From HK1 sp965202735 (lineage in GTDB: Bacteria > Pseudomonadota > Gammaproteobacteria > HK1), in assembly GCA_965202735.1 (NCBI GenBank), contig OZ241844.1, positions 3,410,001-3,474,000 on the forward strand: DNA of 64,000 nt. Reading direction: 5' to 3'. Made by a program: the position numbers and the translations under genes. Shown in pieces: positions 52,428 to 61,527 of the stretch; position 1 is the first letter of the stretch; each line of letters opens with the position of its first letter. The notes beneath the pieces were generated by a model. It was not told the origin of the DNA. It ran no database searches and worked only from the letters and a program-made list of their open reading frames with translations.

Positions 52428-53009
52428 TCAACTCTCATCTTTCCGCCCAACTCCGCGATGGCCGTCCGTCATCAAATCGAATGCGGATTCATTGAGTGAA
52501 AAGTGATATTTGACACCGAGCTTGTACAACATGGCGAAGGTATCTTCGAAATCGACGGAGAAGGCATTGCAGACGTCGGGCAGCTTGATTTGGTTGCGTG
52601 ACTCCGGGCGTGGTTGCTCGTTGGTGACAACGATCTTTCCGCTTGCCACACCGTGAGCGACCAGCCAGCCGTCCGCACCGCTGGCGAACTTGGCCTTGGC
52701 TTCGTCGTGATACTGTGCGTGGCGCGTTACCCAGAGCATGACCCGAGTGAAGGCGGCGACGACTTCCTCACTGTCGCTGCCGAGAAAGAAGCCTGCGGGT
52801 ACGGACTGACCGACCCACTCCACCAGGTCATCGTCACTGCGGCCGAGGAGCAATTCCTGTCTGACACGATCGATGCTGTGGATGTGCCCGAGCGAATGGC
52901 CGTGCAGGACGCTGTCCCAAAACCCCGGACAAATCGAAAACGCGTAGTATCGATTCTTCGCCGTGATCAGCACGTCGGAATCGATGAGATAGCCGGGTGC
53001 CGAGCTCAT
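52428..53009 (-). CDS. DUF4411 PIN-like protein
   Basis: This 193-residue protein opens YLIDSDVLITAKNRYYAF, a PIN-type start with acidic residues, followed by VRQELLLGRSDDDLVEWV and a late IVVTNEQ, matching DUF4411 proteins considered VapC-like toxins. Start overlaps the stop of the upstream ImmA/IrrE-type gene by four bases. The region is less GC-rich than its neighbours. Toxin activity is inferred from the fold and pairing. Confidence 0.8.
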   Translation of the reverse strand: MSSAPGYLIDSDVLITAKNRYYAFSICPGFWDSVLHGHSLGHIHSIDRVRQELLLGRSDDDLVEWVGQSVPAGFFLGSDSEEVVAAFTRVMLWVTRHAQYHDEAKAKFASGADGWLVAHGVASGKIVVTNEQPRPESRNQIKLPDVCNAFSVDFEDTFAMLYKLGVKYHFSLNESAFDLMTDGHRGVGRKDES

Positions 53010-54163
53010 GGCAGCGTGATTTCGAGCTTGCGGGCATACTCCTGGAACGTGCCACCATACAGTCCTGTCAGGTCGCAGGCGTCCTTGAAGCCGATGCGTC
53101 CCTCCCTGGCCGCCCGTATCAGGTGGGAAGCGAAGAGCCGGCCGACGCGATTATTCTGATTGTTGTAGAAATCTCCGCCGTCCGTTCCCGTCTGTCTTTT
53201 TCGGTGTTCCCTTCGAGCATGATCGTTGTAGAACCTGAAGAATTCGTCACCTTCCATCAAGCCCAGATCCATTGCCCGACGCCCGATCACTACCGGGCTG
53301 ACCTTGAAACGCCTGGCCAGATTCTCCAAAGGTGCTTCGTTACCGGCAGCCCGACGCCAGGCGGAGCGAATCTCTGCAGAAGGCACGAGGAATTCGGCCG
53401 CCGCCCGATCGCAAAACCGCTCTACCTCTCCGCCGCCCGGTTGCAGCCCCTTGAAGCCGGACAAACCTTCGCCCGCATCGCCCAGCCACAAATGCGCCAA
53501 TTCGTGCGCGAAGGTGAACATCTGGGCGGACCTGGCGTCAGCCCCGTTGACGAAGATCAACGGGGCATGGGGGTCGCTCAGGGCAAAGCCGCGGAACTCG
53601 TTCACATCCAGCTTGCGATGGGTGTTGTTGCCGACGATGCCGTTGATCACCGCCATGACGCCGAGTGCTTCGACGGCCCTGCGCAGCTCGCCCACGGCAG
53701 CCGTCCAGGTCGGCACCCGCGTCGCCCAGCCGTCAACCAGCCCAAGCACCCGCCGCATGTCCCGGCCGATGGCCGCCGGGTCGTCCGAAAGCGACGCGGC
53801 GCCGACGAAGCCCACCGGCCCGGTTTCAGCTTCCATCCGCTCTTCCCGCAGCCATGCCTGCCGTCGCCGCATGAGGTGGACGGTGTCCATCAGCTCCGGG
53901 CTGATGCCCTGGGGTCGTCGGTTTTCGACCGTGCGGAAGTCTGCAAACGACAAGTGCATCGCCGGCGGTTCCGGCAGGAAAAGAAAGCCGAATGGCGCCC
54001 GTGTCGCCTTGGCGAAGCCCTGCAACTGTCTCAACGTGGGCCGGATGGATGCGCTTTCCCAGTCCGCCAACCTCGGGAACCGGCCGCGCAGGTCGGCCAA
54101 CTCGAGCCCGGCGCGCTCCCGAGCCCAGCGAAGGACTTCCGGACTGACTGCTACTCGGGTCAT
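53006..54163 (-). CDS. XRE-ImmA/IrrE-type metallopeptidase
   Basis: This 385-residue protein starts with a helix-turn-helix of XRE type (residues about 1-60) and has a zinc metallopeptidase domain with HELAH at 220-224 (FTFAHELAHLWLG). ImmA/IrrE peptidases cleave repressors in mobile elements or stress responses; those paired with DUF4411 genes are predicted antitoxins. Coupled to the downstream DUF4411 gene. Confidence 0.85.
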   Translation of the reverse strand: MTRVAVSPEVLRWARERAGLELADLRGRFPRLADWESASIRPTLRQLQGFAKATRAPFGFLFLPEPPAMHLSFADFRTVENRRPQGISPELMDTVHLMRRRQAWLREERMEAETGPVGFVGAASLSDDPAAIGRDMRRVLGLVDGWATRVPTWTAAVGELRRAVEALGVMAVINGIVGNNTHRKLDVNEFRGFALSDPHAPLIFVNGADARSAQMFTFAHELAHLWLGDAGEGLSGFKGLQPGGGEVERFCDRAAAEFLVPSAEIRSAWRRAAGNEAPLENLARRFKVSPVVIGRRAMDLGLMEGDEFFRFYNDHARREHRKRQTGTDGGDFYNNQNNRVGRLFASHLIRAAREGRIGFKDACDLTGLYGGTFQEYARKLEITLP

Positions 54164-54387
54164 GCTGGAACGTCACACATCACGGAGGTCATCCACCAGA
54201 CTGGCTCCCGAGTCTTCGCAGGCACCGCATGCGCATCGCCGAGCGTGCGTCCTCTTGCTCGAGTCCGAACCGCCTCGCACGCCGGCAGCGCCACGCTCCC
54301 ACCAGCATCGGACACGCCCGCAATATACGTGCATTCCGGCGTACGTCCATGGCGATGTACGGCTCCCGACGACGCAAGCGGACGGGG

Positions 54388-54894
54388 CTACAGGAACCGG
54401 AACCCGCCCAGCTCCGGCCGGAAGTCGATGACGAAGCTCTGGCGCTCGGCGAGCCGGACCTCGACCTCGCGCTCATGGTCGAAGCCGCTCGCGCGCCCGG
54501 TGTCGCGCAGGCGGACCCGGATCCGGTGCGGGCCGGCGGGGATGTCGAAACGCTCGTAGACCGAGGAAGGACCGTCTCCGGCCAGGCCGGACGGCGGCAG
54601 CGCCGCGTGGTAGACGCGCTCGCCGTCGATCTCGAGCTCGACGACGACGGGGACGCGCTCGCGCGGGCAGTCGACGCCCGAGCGCATGTTCGCGGCAAGC
54701 GCGGCGAGCTCCTCCGCACTCAGGGTGCGGCAGGGCTCGCGACGTTCGCCGGCGTGGCTGAAGCTCAGCTTGACCACGGCCTGGTCCGGAGCGATCCGCT
54801 GGTAGGGCGGACGGGCCGAGAAGGTCGCGACCACGACCGCGAACCCGGCGTAGAGCGCGAGCTGCGCGGCGACTCGGAAGACACGCGAAGACAC
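54388..54894 (-). CDS. Membrane-anchored protein of unknown function, respiratory cluster
   Basis: This 168-residue protein has an N-terminal membrane helix (FRVAAQLALYAGFAVVVATF) and a periplasmic part ending in a beta-rich segment (GPHRIRVRLRDTG). I recognise no family. The start is GTG 54894. It is last in the row of minus-strand respiratory genes. A degenerate copy of its first 17 codons lies about 91 bp upstream. Confidence 0.6.
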   Translation of the reverse strand: MSSRVFRVAAQLALYAGFAVVVATFSARPPYQRIAPDQAVVKLSFSHAGERREPCRTLSAEELAALAANMRSGVDCPRERVPVVVELEIDGERVYHAALPPSGLAGDGPSSVYERFDIPAGPHRIRVRLRDTGRASGFDHEREVEVRLAERQSFVIDFRPELGGFRFL

Positions 54895-55203
54895 GCTACC
54901 GAGCTTCCGTCACCGGGTCTGGCGGGCCGGGGCGTCCGGCGTGGAGCGCAAGCTGCGCGACCACCCGGACGACGCGCGAGGACACGTCACCGACCTCCCG
55001 CCGATGTGTCCGGTCCTTGGCTCCGGGAGTGGCCTTGGCTCTGGGAGCGGGTCGCCACGTCACCGGCCTCCTGCGGCGCATCCGGCGCGCCACTGGAAAG
55101 CGCGTTGAGGGCGGCGGGTGGCCGGCTCCTCCGGGGTCGGCCCCGGGGCGCATCCGGCGCGCCACCGGAAAGCGCGTTGAGGACAGTCGCGGCCGTCGCC
55201 ATG
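54895..55203. other. Intergenic with duplicated gene edges
   Basis: No complete gene. Contains a 91-bp offset copy of the start of the 54388-54894 gene, a related copy of the end of the cytochrome b fusion gene (GGCGGGCCGGGGCGTCCGGC), and two copies of GGCGCGCCACNGGAAAGCGC. Confidence 0.6.
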
Positions 55204-56886
55204 TCACCGGCCTCCCGTCACCGGGCCCGGCGGGCCGGGGCGTCCGGCATTGTCGGAGTCGTCCGGCGCGCCCGCGTGGCCGGTGTGCGCGTGGCCGGCA
55301 TCACCGGCCGGCCTACCTCGCCGCTCCGCCCTCGATGCTTCGCCCTCCGCTTCGGTGGCGGCGCGCCGATGGGGGCCGGCGGCTCGCAGCTCTTTCCGGA
55401 AGCGCTCGATCCGGCGGCGCAGCCGCGCGCCGCCGCTCACGCCCGGCCACGTCCATGCGACACGCTCCCGCGGCACGCGGCGGCGGAGGTACGGGTCCCG
55501 CTCGCCGCCGATGCGCTGCTCCATCCAGTCGATGCCCTGCCGGTAGTGGCAGCTCCCGGCCCGGCAGCCGGTGAGGAGCACCCCGTCGACCCGCCCCCGC
55601 GTCACCAGGAAGTCGATGAACGACGGAGGCAGGTGCCCGATGCACGGCAGCGCCACCACGCCCGCGCCGGTCTTGCGGATACCGTCGAGGGCCACGCCGT
55701 GACGGCAGCCGAACACCAGGACCCGCTCCGGCCCCTCGATGGCCCCGGCGGCGTCGATCACCCGCTCGCGCAACGCCGCGATCGGGATTTCGGGCAGGTC
55801 GATGCCGGGAGACAGGCGGCTTCGCCGGCGGAAGGGAGTCGCACTGGGGCAGGCGCCGACGCACAGGCCGCAGCGCACGCAGGTGTCGGGGTCGACCACC
55901 GCCTCCTCGGCGAAGGCGGCGCCGTCGCTGCGGGGGCGGAGCATCACCGCGTCGAACGGACAGTCCGCCACGCAGCGCCCGCACCCGTTGCAGTTGTCGA
56001 GGTCGACGACGGCCGCGGGCGTCCGGCGCAGCGGCGGAAGCCACGGCACCGCGAGCAGCAGGAGCGTCAGGGCGGCCACCGCCCCCCACAGCGCGAGTCC
56101 GGGGCAGTGGTCCTGCAGGGGCAGGGGGAAGAGATAGAACCAGTCGAGATCGAGCGTTCCGGGGACCCGGGCGAGGTCGGCGGGGGGGTGGCTCACCGCG
56201 GGCCGGGCGATCGAGATCGCGAGGAGCGTCCCGAGCGTGCCGAGCGCGAGCAGCCGCGGGGGGTTCACCCGCGGGCGCGACAGGCGCTGGATGTGGACCC
56301 ACATCACGAACAGCATCGCGAGCGGCACGAAGATGTGGATGAACACGAGGAGGGTGAAGAACCGGCTGCCCAGCGTGCTCGGATGCAGGAAGTTCCTGGC
56401 GATCGGCTCGCCGAACAGCGGCAGCGCGTCGAGCCATTCGGTGGTCGCGACCGCCACGTACTGGGCCAGCTCGTCCCACACCACCCAGTAGCCGCTCAGC
56501 CCCGCCGCGAACATCAGCCACAGGAGGGGCACGCCGGTGAACCACGCGAGCCAGCGCGCGCCGCGCATCCGGTCGAGGAGGTACTCGCGCAGCAGGTGGA
56601 GCATCACCACCAGCACCAGCGCGTCGGAGGCGTAGCGGTGGAGGCTCCGCATGACGCCGCCCGCGTACCACTGCACGTGGGTGATGCGCTCGATCGAGGC
56701 GTAGGCGTCCTCGACGCCGGTGTCGAAGAAGACGTAGAGGTAGATCCCGGTGGCGGCCACGATCCAGTAGAAGAACCAGGCGAGGGCGCCGAGCTGGCAG
56801 AGCGGATTCAGCGCCGGCGTGAACGCCGCGTCGAAGCCGCTTTCCACGCGCTCGAGCGCGCTTCCCAGTACGGACTTCGGGCTCAC
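55204..56886 (-). CDS. Cytochrome b / di-cluster ferredoxin / MvhD-type fusion protein
   Basis: A 560-residue fusion. Residues about 30-230 form a bc1-type cytochrome b N-terminal domain with four haem-ligand His: 83 (SLHRYASD), 97 (MLHLL), 184 (FIHIF) and 198 (WVHIQ). Then come two [4Fe-4S] motifs (C299-302-305-309 and C336-339-342-346), and an MvhD/FrhD-like domain (about 388-460) with Cys 394, 415, 441 and 446 (VLVFGCRHGVAL; LTGCRAGSCHYRQG). MvhD domains link hydrogenases or flavin proteins to heterodisulfide reductases. Here the chain ends in a membrane cytochrome, suggesting electron exchange between a soluble low-potential partner and quinone or the neighbouring haem-copper enzyme. Confidence 0.88.
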   Translation of the reverse strand: MSPKSVLGSALERVESGFDAAFTPALNPLCQLGALAWFFYWIVAATGIYLYVFFDTGVEDAYASIERITHVQWYAGGVMRSLHRYASDALVLVVMLHLLREYLLDRMRGARWLAWFTGVPLLWLMFAAGLSGYWVVWDELAQYVAVATTEWLDALPLFGEPIARNFLHPSTLGSRFFTLLVFIHIFVPLAMLFVMWVHIQRLSRPRVNPPRLLALGTLGTLLAISIARPAVSHPPADLARVPGTLDLDWFYLFPLPLQDHCPGLALWGAVAALTLLLLAVPWLPPLRRTPAAVVDLDNCNGCGRCVADCPFDAVMLRPRSDGAAFAEEAVVDPDTCVRCGLCVGACPSATPFRRRSRLSPGIDLPEIPIAALRERVIDAAGAIEGPERVLVFGCRHGVALDGIRKTGAGVVALPCIGHLPPSFIDFLVTRGRVDGVLLTGCRAGSCHYRQGIDWMEQRIGGERDPYLRRRVPRERVAWTWPGVSGGARLRRRIERFRKELRAAGPHRRAATEAEGEASRAERRGRPAGDAGHAHTGHAGAPDDSDNAGRPGPPGPVTGGR

Positions 56887-56986
56887 GCCGGATTCACGAG
56901 AAAGCGGCCGTCATTCCCGCGAGCAAGGGGAATGACATGGTCCGCGTCCGGAGCGCGGATGCGCCATGACTGTCATTCGGTGCGCC

Positions 56987-57820
56987 TCAGGCGGAGTGAC
57001 GGGCCCGCCCGCCGTCGCGCCAGGCCCGGGCGATGAACGCGCCCACCGCGCCCAGACACACCAGGCCCACGCCGGCCGCGACGAAGATCGAGTAGTCGAA
57101 GCGGTAGCGGCCGGCATTGGGATCGTAGACCGTGCACAGCAGCCTCACGCGCTCGATCCAGTCGCCGAGGGCGGATGGACCGGCCGGCCGGCCGAGCGCG
57201 ATCTCCTTGAGCGGCTCGACCAGGAACGGCGCCGCGATGCTGTCGCCGTAGATCTGGCGGTAGACGCGCCCCTGCCCGTCGATCACGGTGGTCTGCGCGA
57301 GGTGATCGTATCCGCGCGGCGATTCGGCCCAGGTGAAGCCGAGCTGGTCGAGGAGCCGGCCGATGGTCGCCGGGTCGCCGCTGAGAAAAAGCCAGTCGGA
57401 CATCGACACCCCCTGCCGGTCCGCGTACATGCGCATCTGCTCCGGGGTGTCGAAACGATGGTCGAAGCCGACGGTGGCGACGGAGAAGCTCCGCTCTCCC
57501 AGCGCCTGCCGCGCCGACCGCACCGTGCGCGCGAGGCTGCGGGTCACGACGTTGCAGGTATCCGGACAGCTCGTGTAGACGAGGCTCAGGACGAGCGGCC
57601 TGCCGCGCAGGTCGCCGAGCCCGACGCGGCGCCCGCGGGTATCGACGAAGCGGAGGTCGTCGAGCTGGACGCCGATGGCGCCCTGGCTGCGGGCGAACGC
57701 CTTCTCGGCGTCGAAGCCGCCCGATGCGTCCGCCGCGCCGACCGTCGGCGCGGCGAGGGCCATTGCAAGCGAGCCGGCGGCGAGCCGGAACATCGCTCGA
57801 AGACCCGTCCACGAAGTCAT
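56987..57820 (-). CDS. SCO1/SenC/PrrC-type copper chaperone with C-terminal anchor
   Basis: A 277-residue SCO protein that delivers copper to CuA centres or reduces their Cys. It has an N-terminal signal (LAAGSLAMALAAPTVGA), the thioredoxin-like copper motif TSCPDTC (Cys85, Cys89) and the distant His in YDHLAQTTVID. Unlike most SCO proteins it carries a C-terminal membrane helix (IFVAAGVGLVCLGAVGAFIA). It lies in the cluster with the CuA subunit. The start region is repeated twice upstream with a 71-bp period. Confidence 0.88.
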   Translation of the reverse strand: MTSWTGLRAMFRLAAGSLAMALAAPTVGAADASGGFDAEKAFARSQGAIGVQLDDLRFVDTRGRRVGLGDLRGRPLVLSLVYTSCPDTCNVVTRSLARTVRSARQALGERSFSVATVGFDHRFDTPEQMRMYADRQGVSMSDWLFLSGDPATIGRLLDQLGFTWAESPRGYDHLAQTTVIDGQGRVYRQIYGDSIAAPFLVEPLKEIALGRPAGPSALGDWIERVRLLCTVYDPNAGRYRFDYSIFVAAGVGLVCLGAVGAFIARAWRDGGRARHSA

Positions 57821-57950
57821 GGCGAATTCCGGTTGCGAAGCGGGCCGGCGGCGGGCCGTGAAACCGCTCGAAGACCCGGCTGCGGAGTCATGATGGATTC
57901 CGGCTGCGAAGTGGGCCGGCGGCGAGCCGGAACATCGCTCGAAGCGCCGG
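57780..57950. repeat. 71-bp tandem repeat at the SCO gene start
   Basis: Units begin at about 57780, 57851 and 57922 (GCGAGCCGGAACATCGCTCG type; the last is partial). The first lies over the SCO start codon, so the intergenic space to ctaB consists of copies of the gene's own start. Confidence 0.85.
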
Positions 57951-57963
57951 ACCGGCCACCGGC

Positions 57964-58824
57964 TCAGAACGCCGCGTCGGCCAGCGTCCCGAGCAGCAGC
58001 AGTCCGAGCTGGACGAGAGACGCGTGGAAATTCGCCATCGCGCCGGCCCGGCCGGGGTCGCGGGCGAGCCGCAGGCTGCCGCGCAGGAACACCGCGCCGC
58101 CCGCCACGGCGCCGGCGAGATAGATCCAGCCCATCCCGAACAGGAACGGCAGCAGCGACACCGCGACCAGGACCACGGTGTGCGCGAGGATCACCCGCGC
58201 CGCGGCGCGTTCGCCGACCACCACCGGCAGCATCGGCACCCCGGCCCGCCGGTAGTCCTCCCCGAAGGCGAAGGCGAGGCTCCAGAAGTGCGGCGGCGTC
58301 CACAGGAAGAGCACCACCGCCAGGATCACCGGCGCCGGCGACAGGCCGGGGTCGATGGCGGCGGCGCCGGCCAGCACCGCGAAGCTGCCGGCGAGCCCCC
58401 CGATGACGATGTTGAGCCACGTGCGCCGCTTGAGCCACAGGGTGTAGACGACCCCGTAGGTGAACGCGCCGAGGAACACGAACAGGGCCGCGAGCGCGTT
58501 GGCGGCGAGCGCCGCCGCAGCCACCGCCGCCAGCAGCAGCGCCACGATCCCGGCCGGCCAGAGCCACGCATCGGAGTAGCGTCCGGTGACGAACGGGCGC
58601 GAGCGGGTGCGGCTCATGCGCGCGTCGAGGTCCCGCTCCGCATACTGGTTGAACGCGCCGGCCGCGCACGAGGAAAGCAGCACCGCCAGCGCCAGCACCG
58701 CCATGGAGCCCGGGCCGATGCCCGGCCCCGGAGCCGCCGCCGCCCCGGCGAGCGCGCAGAGCATGATCGCCACCCCGATGCGCAGCTTGAACACCGAGAG
58801 CAGCAGGCGCGCGCCGCCGCTCAT
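57964..58824 (-). CDS. ctaB: Protohaem IX farnesyltransferase (haem O synthase)
   Basis: A 286-residue UbiA-type membrane prenyltransferase making haem O, the precursor of haem A. It has the Asp-rich motif NQYAERDLDARMSRTRSRP, LGAFTYGVVYTLWLKRRT, and GEDYRRAGVPMLPVV, with about eight membrane helices. Start 58824 has GGGGAG upstream; an alternative ATG is at 58872. Its place in the cluster suggests the haem-copper enzyme contains an O- or A-type haem. Confidence 0.92.
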   Translation of the reverse strand: MSGGARLLLSVFKLRIGVAIMLCALAGAAAAPGPGIGPGSMAVLALAVLLSSCAAGAFNQYAERDLDARMSRTRSRPFVTGRYSDAWLWPAGIVALLLAAVAAAALAANALAALFVFLGAFTYGVVYTLWLKRRTWLNIVIGGLAGSFAVLAGAAAIDPGLSPAPVILAVVLFLWTPPHFWSLAFAFGEDYRRAGVPMLPVVVGERAAARVILAHTVVLVAVSLLPFLFGMGWIYLAGAVAGGAVFLRGSLRLARDPGRAGAMANFHASLVQLGLLLLGTLADAAF

Positions 58825-58909
58825 GGCCCCGGCTCCCCGGCCGGCGTCCCGGTGGATGGATCGAGTGGGCATCCGTGGCGCAGCCCCCGGTGGACTCTCG
58901 CCGCTCGCG

Positions 58910-60619
58910 CTACCGGAGCGGCCATATCTCCGAGAGGTACTTCCAGTTCACGAAGTAGTAGAGGACGAAGCACACGAAGAACACCCCGACCAGCGCCACC
59001 GTGCCCGGAATCTTCAGGGTGCCGGCGCTGCCGTACTGCCCGACCACCGCGGCTTCGGGCGCCGCCGCCGGCCCCGCCGTCCGGGGGGCGGGCGGCCCGA
59101 GCTCGACCGGCCCCTCGACCCTGCGGCCGAACAGCACCGAGCCGACCACCACCGCCACGTACATGATGCCGCCGACCGCGGCGAGCACCGCCGAGAGTCC
59201 GTTCAGGCCCATCATCAGGAACGCCGCGCCGGGGTACTCGTAGGGCAGCGCGGTGCCGGCGAAGGTCATGTCCCAGTGCCGGCGGGCCACCCCGAGGGTG
59301 CCGGCCCCCATCATGAACACCGAGATGCCGGCCACCCCCAGCCCGAACACGTAGGGCTGCCACTGCGCCACCTTCTTCATCACCAGCTCGCGGCGGAAGA
59401 TGAGCGGGACCACGAGGTAGGTGATGGCCATGAACGCGAGCGTGGTGCCCGCCACCACCGTGCCGTGGAAGTGGCCGGGCACGTAGAGGGTGTTGTGCAT
59501 GATGAGGTTGATCTGCTCCGTCCCCATCACCACCCCGGAGATCCCCCCGAGGAACCCGAACATGAGCAGCGACAGGAACATCCCGGAGAACGCCGGGTTG
59601 CCCCACGGCGCCTTGCGCAGCCACTCGAACAGGCCGTTGGTGAGCCCGCGCCGGCGCTGCGCCGCCTCGATCGAGCCGGGCACGGTCATGCCGTGGATCA
59701 TGCTGCCGAGCACCGCGAGGTACATCGCGTAGCTCGTGTTGAAGATCTTCCACTCCGAGCTGACCCCCGGCTCGACCAGCATGTGGTGGGCGCTCGCGAT
59801 CTGGAGGAACAGGATGTAGAACAGGAACGCGAGGCGGCTCACCTTCTCCGAGATCGGCTTCGCGCCCAGCACCATCGCCGCGATCGCGTACCACACCGCC
59901 ACGTGGGCGGCGACGTTGATCTGCTGCGACGAGTGGCCCATCGCCCACCACACCGTCTTGTACACGAGGGTGTCGATGTGCTCGATGATGCCCACCGACC
60001 ACAGGAAGGTGGGAATGAGGATGATCGCGCCCGATGCGATGGTGAACACCGCGATGATCGCCGCGGTCAGCGCCCCGAAGGTGACGAGGGGGATGGAGCC
60101 GTCGTAGGTGCGCTCCTCGCGCGCGATGACCAGGGTGCCGAAGAACACGAAGCAGCCGATCAGCGCCCCCACCGCGAACAGCAGCAGGCCGAGGTAGAAG
60201 TGCGGCGCCGCCTTCATCGGCACGTAGGAGGTGAACATCACCGTCGACTGGCCCTGCAGGACCGCCACGTTGACGATCACCGCGCCGGCCAGCATCAGGC
60301 CGAATCCGGCCCACGCGATGCGCGGGGTGGCCAGCCGGCAGTTGAGCAGCACCGCGGACGCGAAGTACAGCACCGCCATCTCGAAGAAGATGATCCACAC
60401 CAGCAGCACGTCGAGCCCGTGCGCGGTCAGCGCGAGGTAGAACCAGTCCGCCGGCAGCAGGTGCACCGCCGGCCAGCGGGTGAGCGCCACCAGCAGCCCG
60501 AACAGCCCGCCCACCGCGAGGAACACCACGGCCGCGACCGCGTTGGCCTTGATGAGGTTCTCGGCGGGGAGGTGGACCTTCAGCCCGGTGGTGGGGCAGG
60601 TGCGAAACGCTTCGGCCAT
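58910..60619 (-). CDS. Haem-copper superfamily subunit I, candidate eNOR-type nitric oxide reductase
   Basis: A 569-residue catalytic subunit with about 13-14 membrane helices. Low-spin haem His67 (LTAHGLDVL), His383 and His385 (YVPGHFHGTVV), and active-site His229, His278 and His279 (IASAHHMLVEPG) are present. The helix VI motif reads GHSSQQIN instead of GHPEVY: the Tyr cross-linked to the copper-ligand His in oxygen reductases is Gln233. Surrounding sequence aligns with B-family (ba3-like) enzymes. Loss of this Tyr with a CuA partner is the feature ascribed to eNOR-type NO reductases. Start follows GGAGGGAG. Confidence 0.85.
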   Translation of the reverse strand: MAEAFRTCPTTGLKVHLPAENLIKANAVAAVVFLAVGGLFGLLVALTRWPAVHLLPADWFYLALTAHGLDVLLVWIIFFEMAVLYFASAVLLNCRLATPRIAWAGFGLMLAGAVIVNVAVLQGQSTVMFTSYVPMKAAPHFYLGLLLFAVGALIGCFVFFGTLVIAREERTYDGSIPLVTFGALTAAIIAVFTIASGAIILIPTFLWSVGIIEHIDTLVYKTVWWAMGHSSQQINVAAHVAVWYAIAAMVLGAKPISEKVSRLAFLFYILFLQIASAHHMLVEPGVSSEWKIFNTSYAMYLAVLGSMIHGMTVPGSIEAAQRRRGLTNGLFEWLRKAPWGNPAFSGMFLSLLMFGFLGGISGVVMGTEQINLIMHNTLYVPGHFHGTVVAGTTLAFMAITYLVVPLIFRRELVMKKVAQWQPYVFGLGVAGISVFMMGAGTLGVARRHWDMTFAGTALPYEYPGAAFLMMGLNGLSAVLAAVGGIMYVAVVVGSVLFGRRVEGPVELGPPAPRTAGPAAAPEAAVVGQYGSAGTLKIPGTVALVGVFFVCFVLYYFVNWKYLSEIWPLR

Positions 60620-60937
60620 CGCGCTCCCTCCTCTGTCTCTCGACCGTCAGGCGCCCGGGCGGTGCCCGGCCCCGCGGCGGCGCTCCGGGCTCCCGTGCCG
60701 CTTCGCCGCCTCCTGTCCGCCACCTCCCGCCGAGGGCCCTCGAGGCCCATGCGGCGGTGGCTCCGGCCCCCATGCCGCTTCGCCACGACTCCGGGGAACG
60801 GCCACCAGCCAGGGCCAACGGCGCTTCGGGGCTCCCGTGCCGCTTCGCCGCCCCTTCCCGGCTGCCGCCGCCCCTCCGGCAAGGTGAGTGAGCGAACACT
60901 CACATCATCCGCCTTCCCGTGCGAAGCCGGACTCCCG
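60620..60937. other. Intergenic with 75-77 bp repeat, three units
   Basis: Between the genes of subunits II and I. CCCGTGCCGCTTCGCC-like blocks recur at about 60692, 60769 and 60844. No gene. Confidence 0.65.
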
Positions 60938-61471
60938 TCACTCGGTCACGTAGATCTTCCCGACCATCAGGTGATGGCCGATGCCGCAGAACTCGTTGCA
61001 CACCACGCTGTACTCGCCGGCGCGGTCCGGCTGCACGGTCATCACCAGCTCGTAGCCGGGGTGCACCTGCACGTTGATGTTGGTGGGCTGGAGCGAGAAG
61101 CCGTGCTGCCAGTCGAGCGAGGAGAGGTGCAGCCGGTAGCTCTGGTCCTTCTCCAGCTCCAGGATCGGCCACCACTGCCAGAGCCGGGCGATCATGTACA
61201 CGTCGCTGCCGGGCGGCGGACGCACCACCGGAAAGCCGGCCTCGTCGCGCACCCTGTGGCTCTCCACCATCGCGTTGGTCTTCCCGGTGAAGCGCTCGGC
61301 GCTGATCCGGTAGGCCTCGTTCGAGAGGTTCTGCTCGCCGGCCCCGTGCCAGTAGATCATCATGAAGAACATCACCAGGCCCCACACGAAGGCGATGGCG
61401 ATCCAGACGAGCTCGGTGCGGGCGACCGGTTCGCGCCACCAGATGCGGGCGCTCGGGGGCGAGATGGCCAT
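60938..61471 (-). CDS. CuA-containing subunit II
   Basis: A 177-residue electron-entry subunit with one N-terminal membrane helix (about residues 20-40) and a cupredoxin domain carrying a complete CuA site: His123 (DWQHGF), Cys158, Glu160, Cys162, His166 and Met169 (CNEFCGIGHHLM). The short single-helix form is typical of B-family enzymes. It precedes subunit I in the operon. An intact CuA site shows electrons arrive from a soluble or membrane cytochrome c or cupredoxin. Confidence 0.92.
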   Translation of the reverse strand: MAISPPSARIWWREPVARTELVWIAIAFVWGLVMFFMMIYWHGAGEQNLSNEAYRISAERFTGKTNAMVESHRVRDEAGFPVVRPPPGSDVYMIARLWQWWPILELEKDQSYRLHLSSLDWQHGFSLQPTNINVQVHPGYELVMTVQPDRAGEYSVVCNEFCGIGHHLMVGKIYVTE

Positions 61472-61527
61472 GATCGTCTCCCCGTGTCGTCGAATGGCGG
61501 TTGTCGGGACCTGGCTGGAAGCGCGTG

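Noticed and set aside
58910..60619. Ordinary B-family (ba3-type) cytochrome c oxidase subunit I
   Set aside because: The cross-linked Tyr of GHPxVY is Gln in GHSSQQIN; calling it a normal oxidase would hide this.
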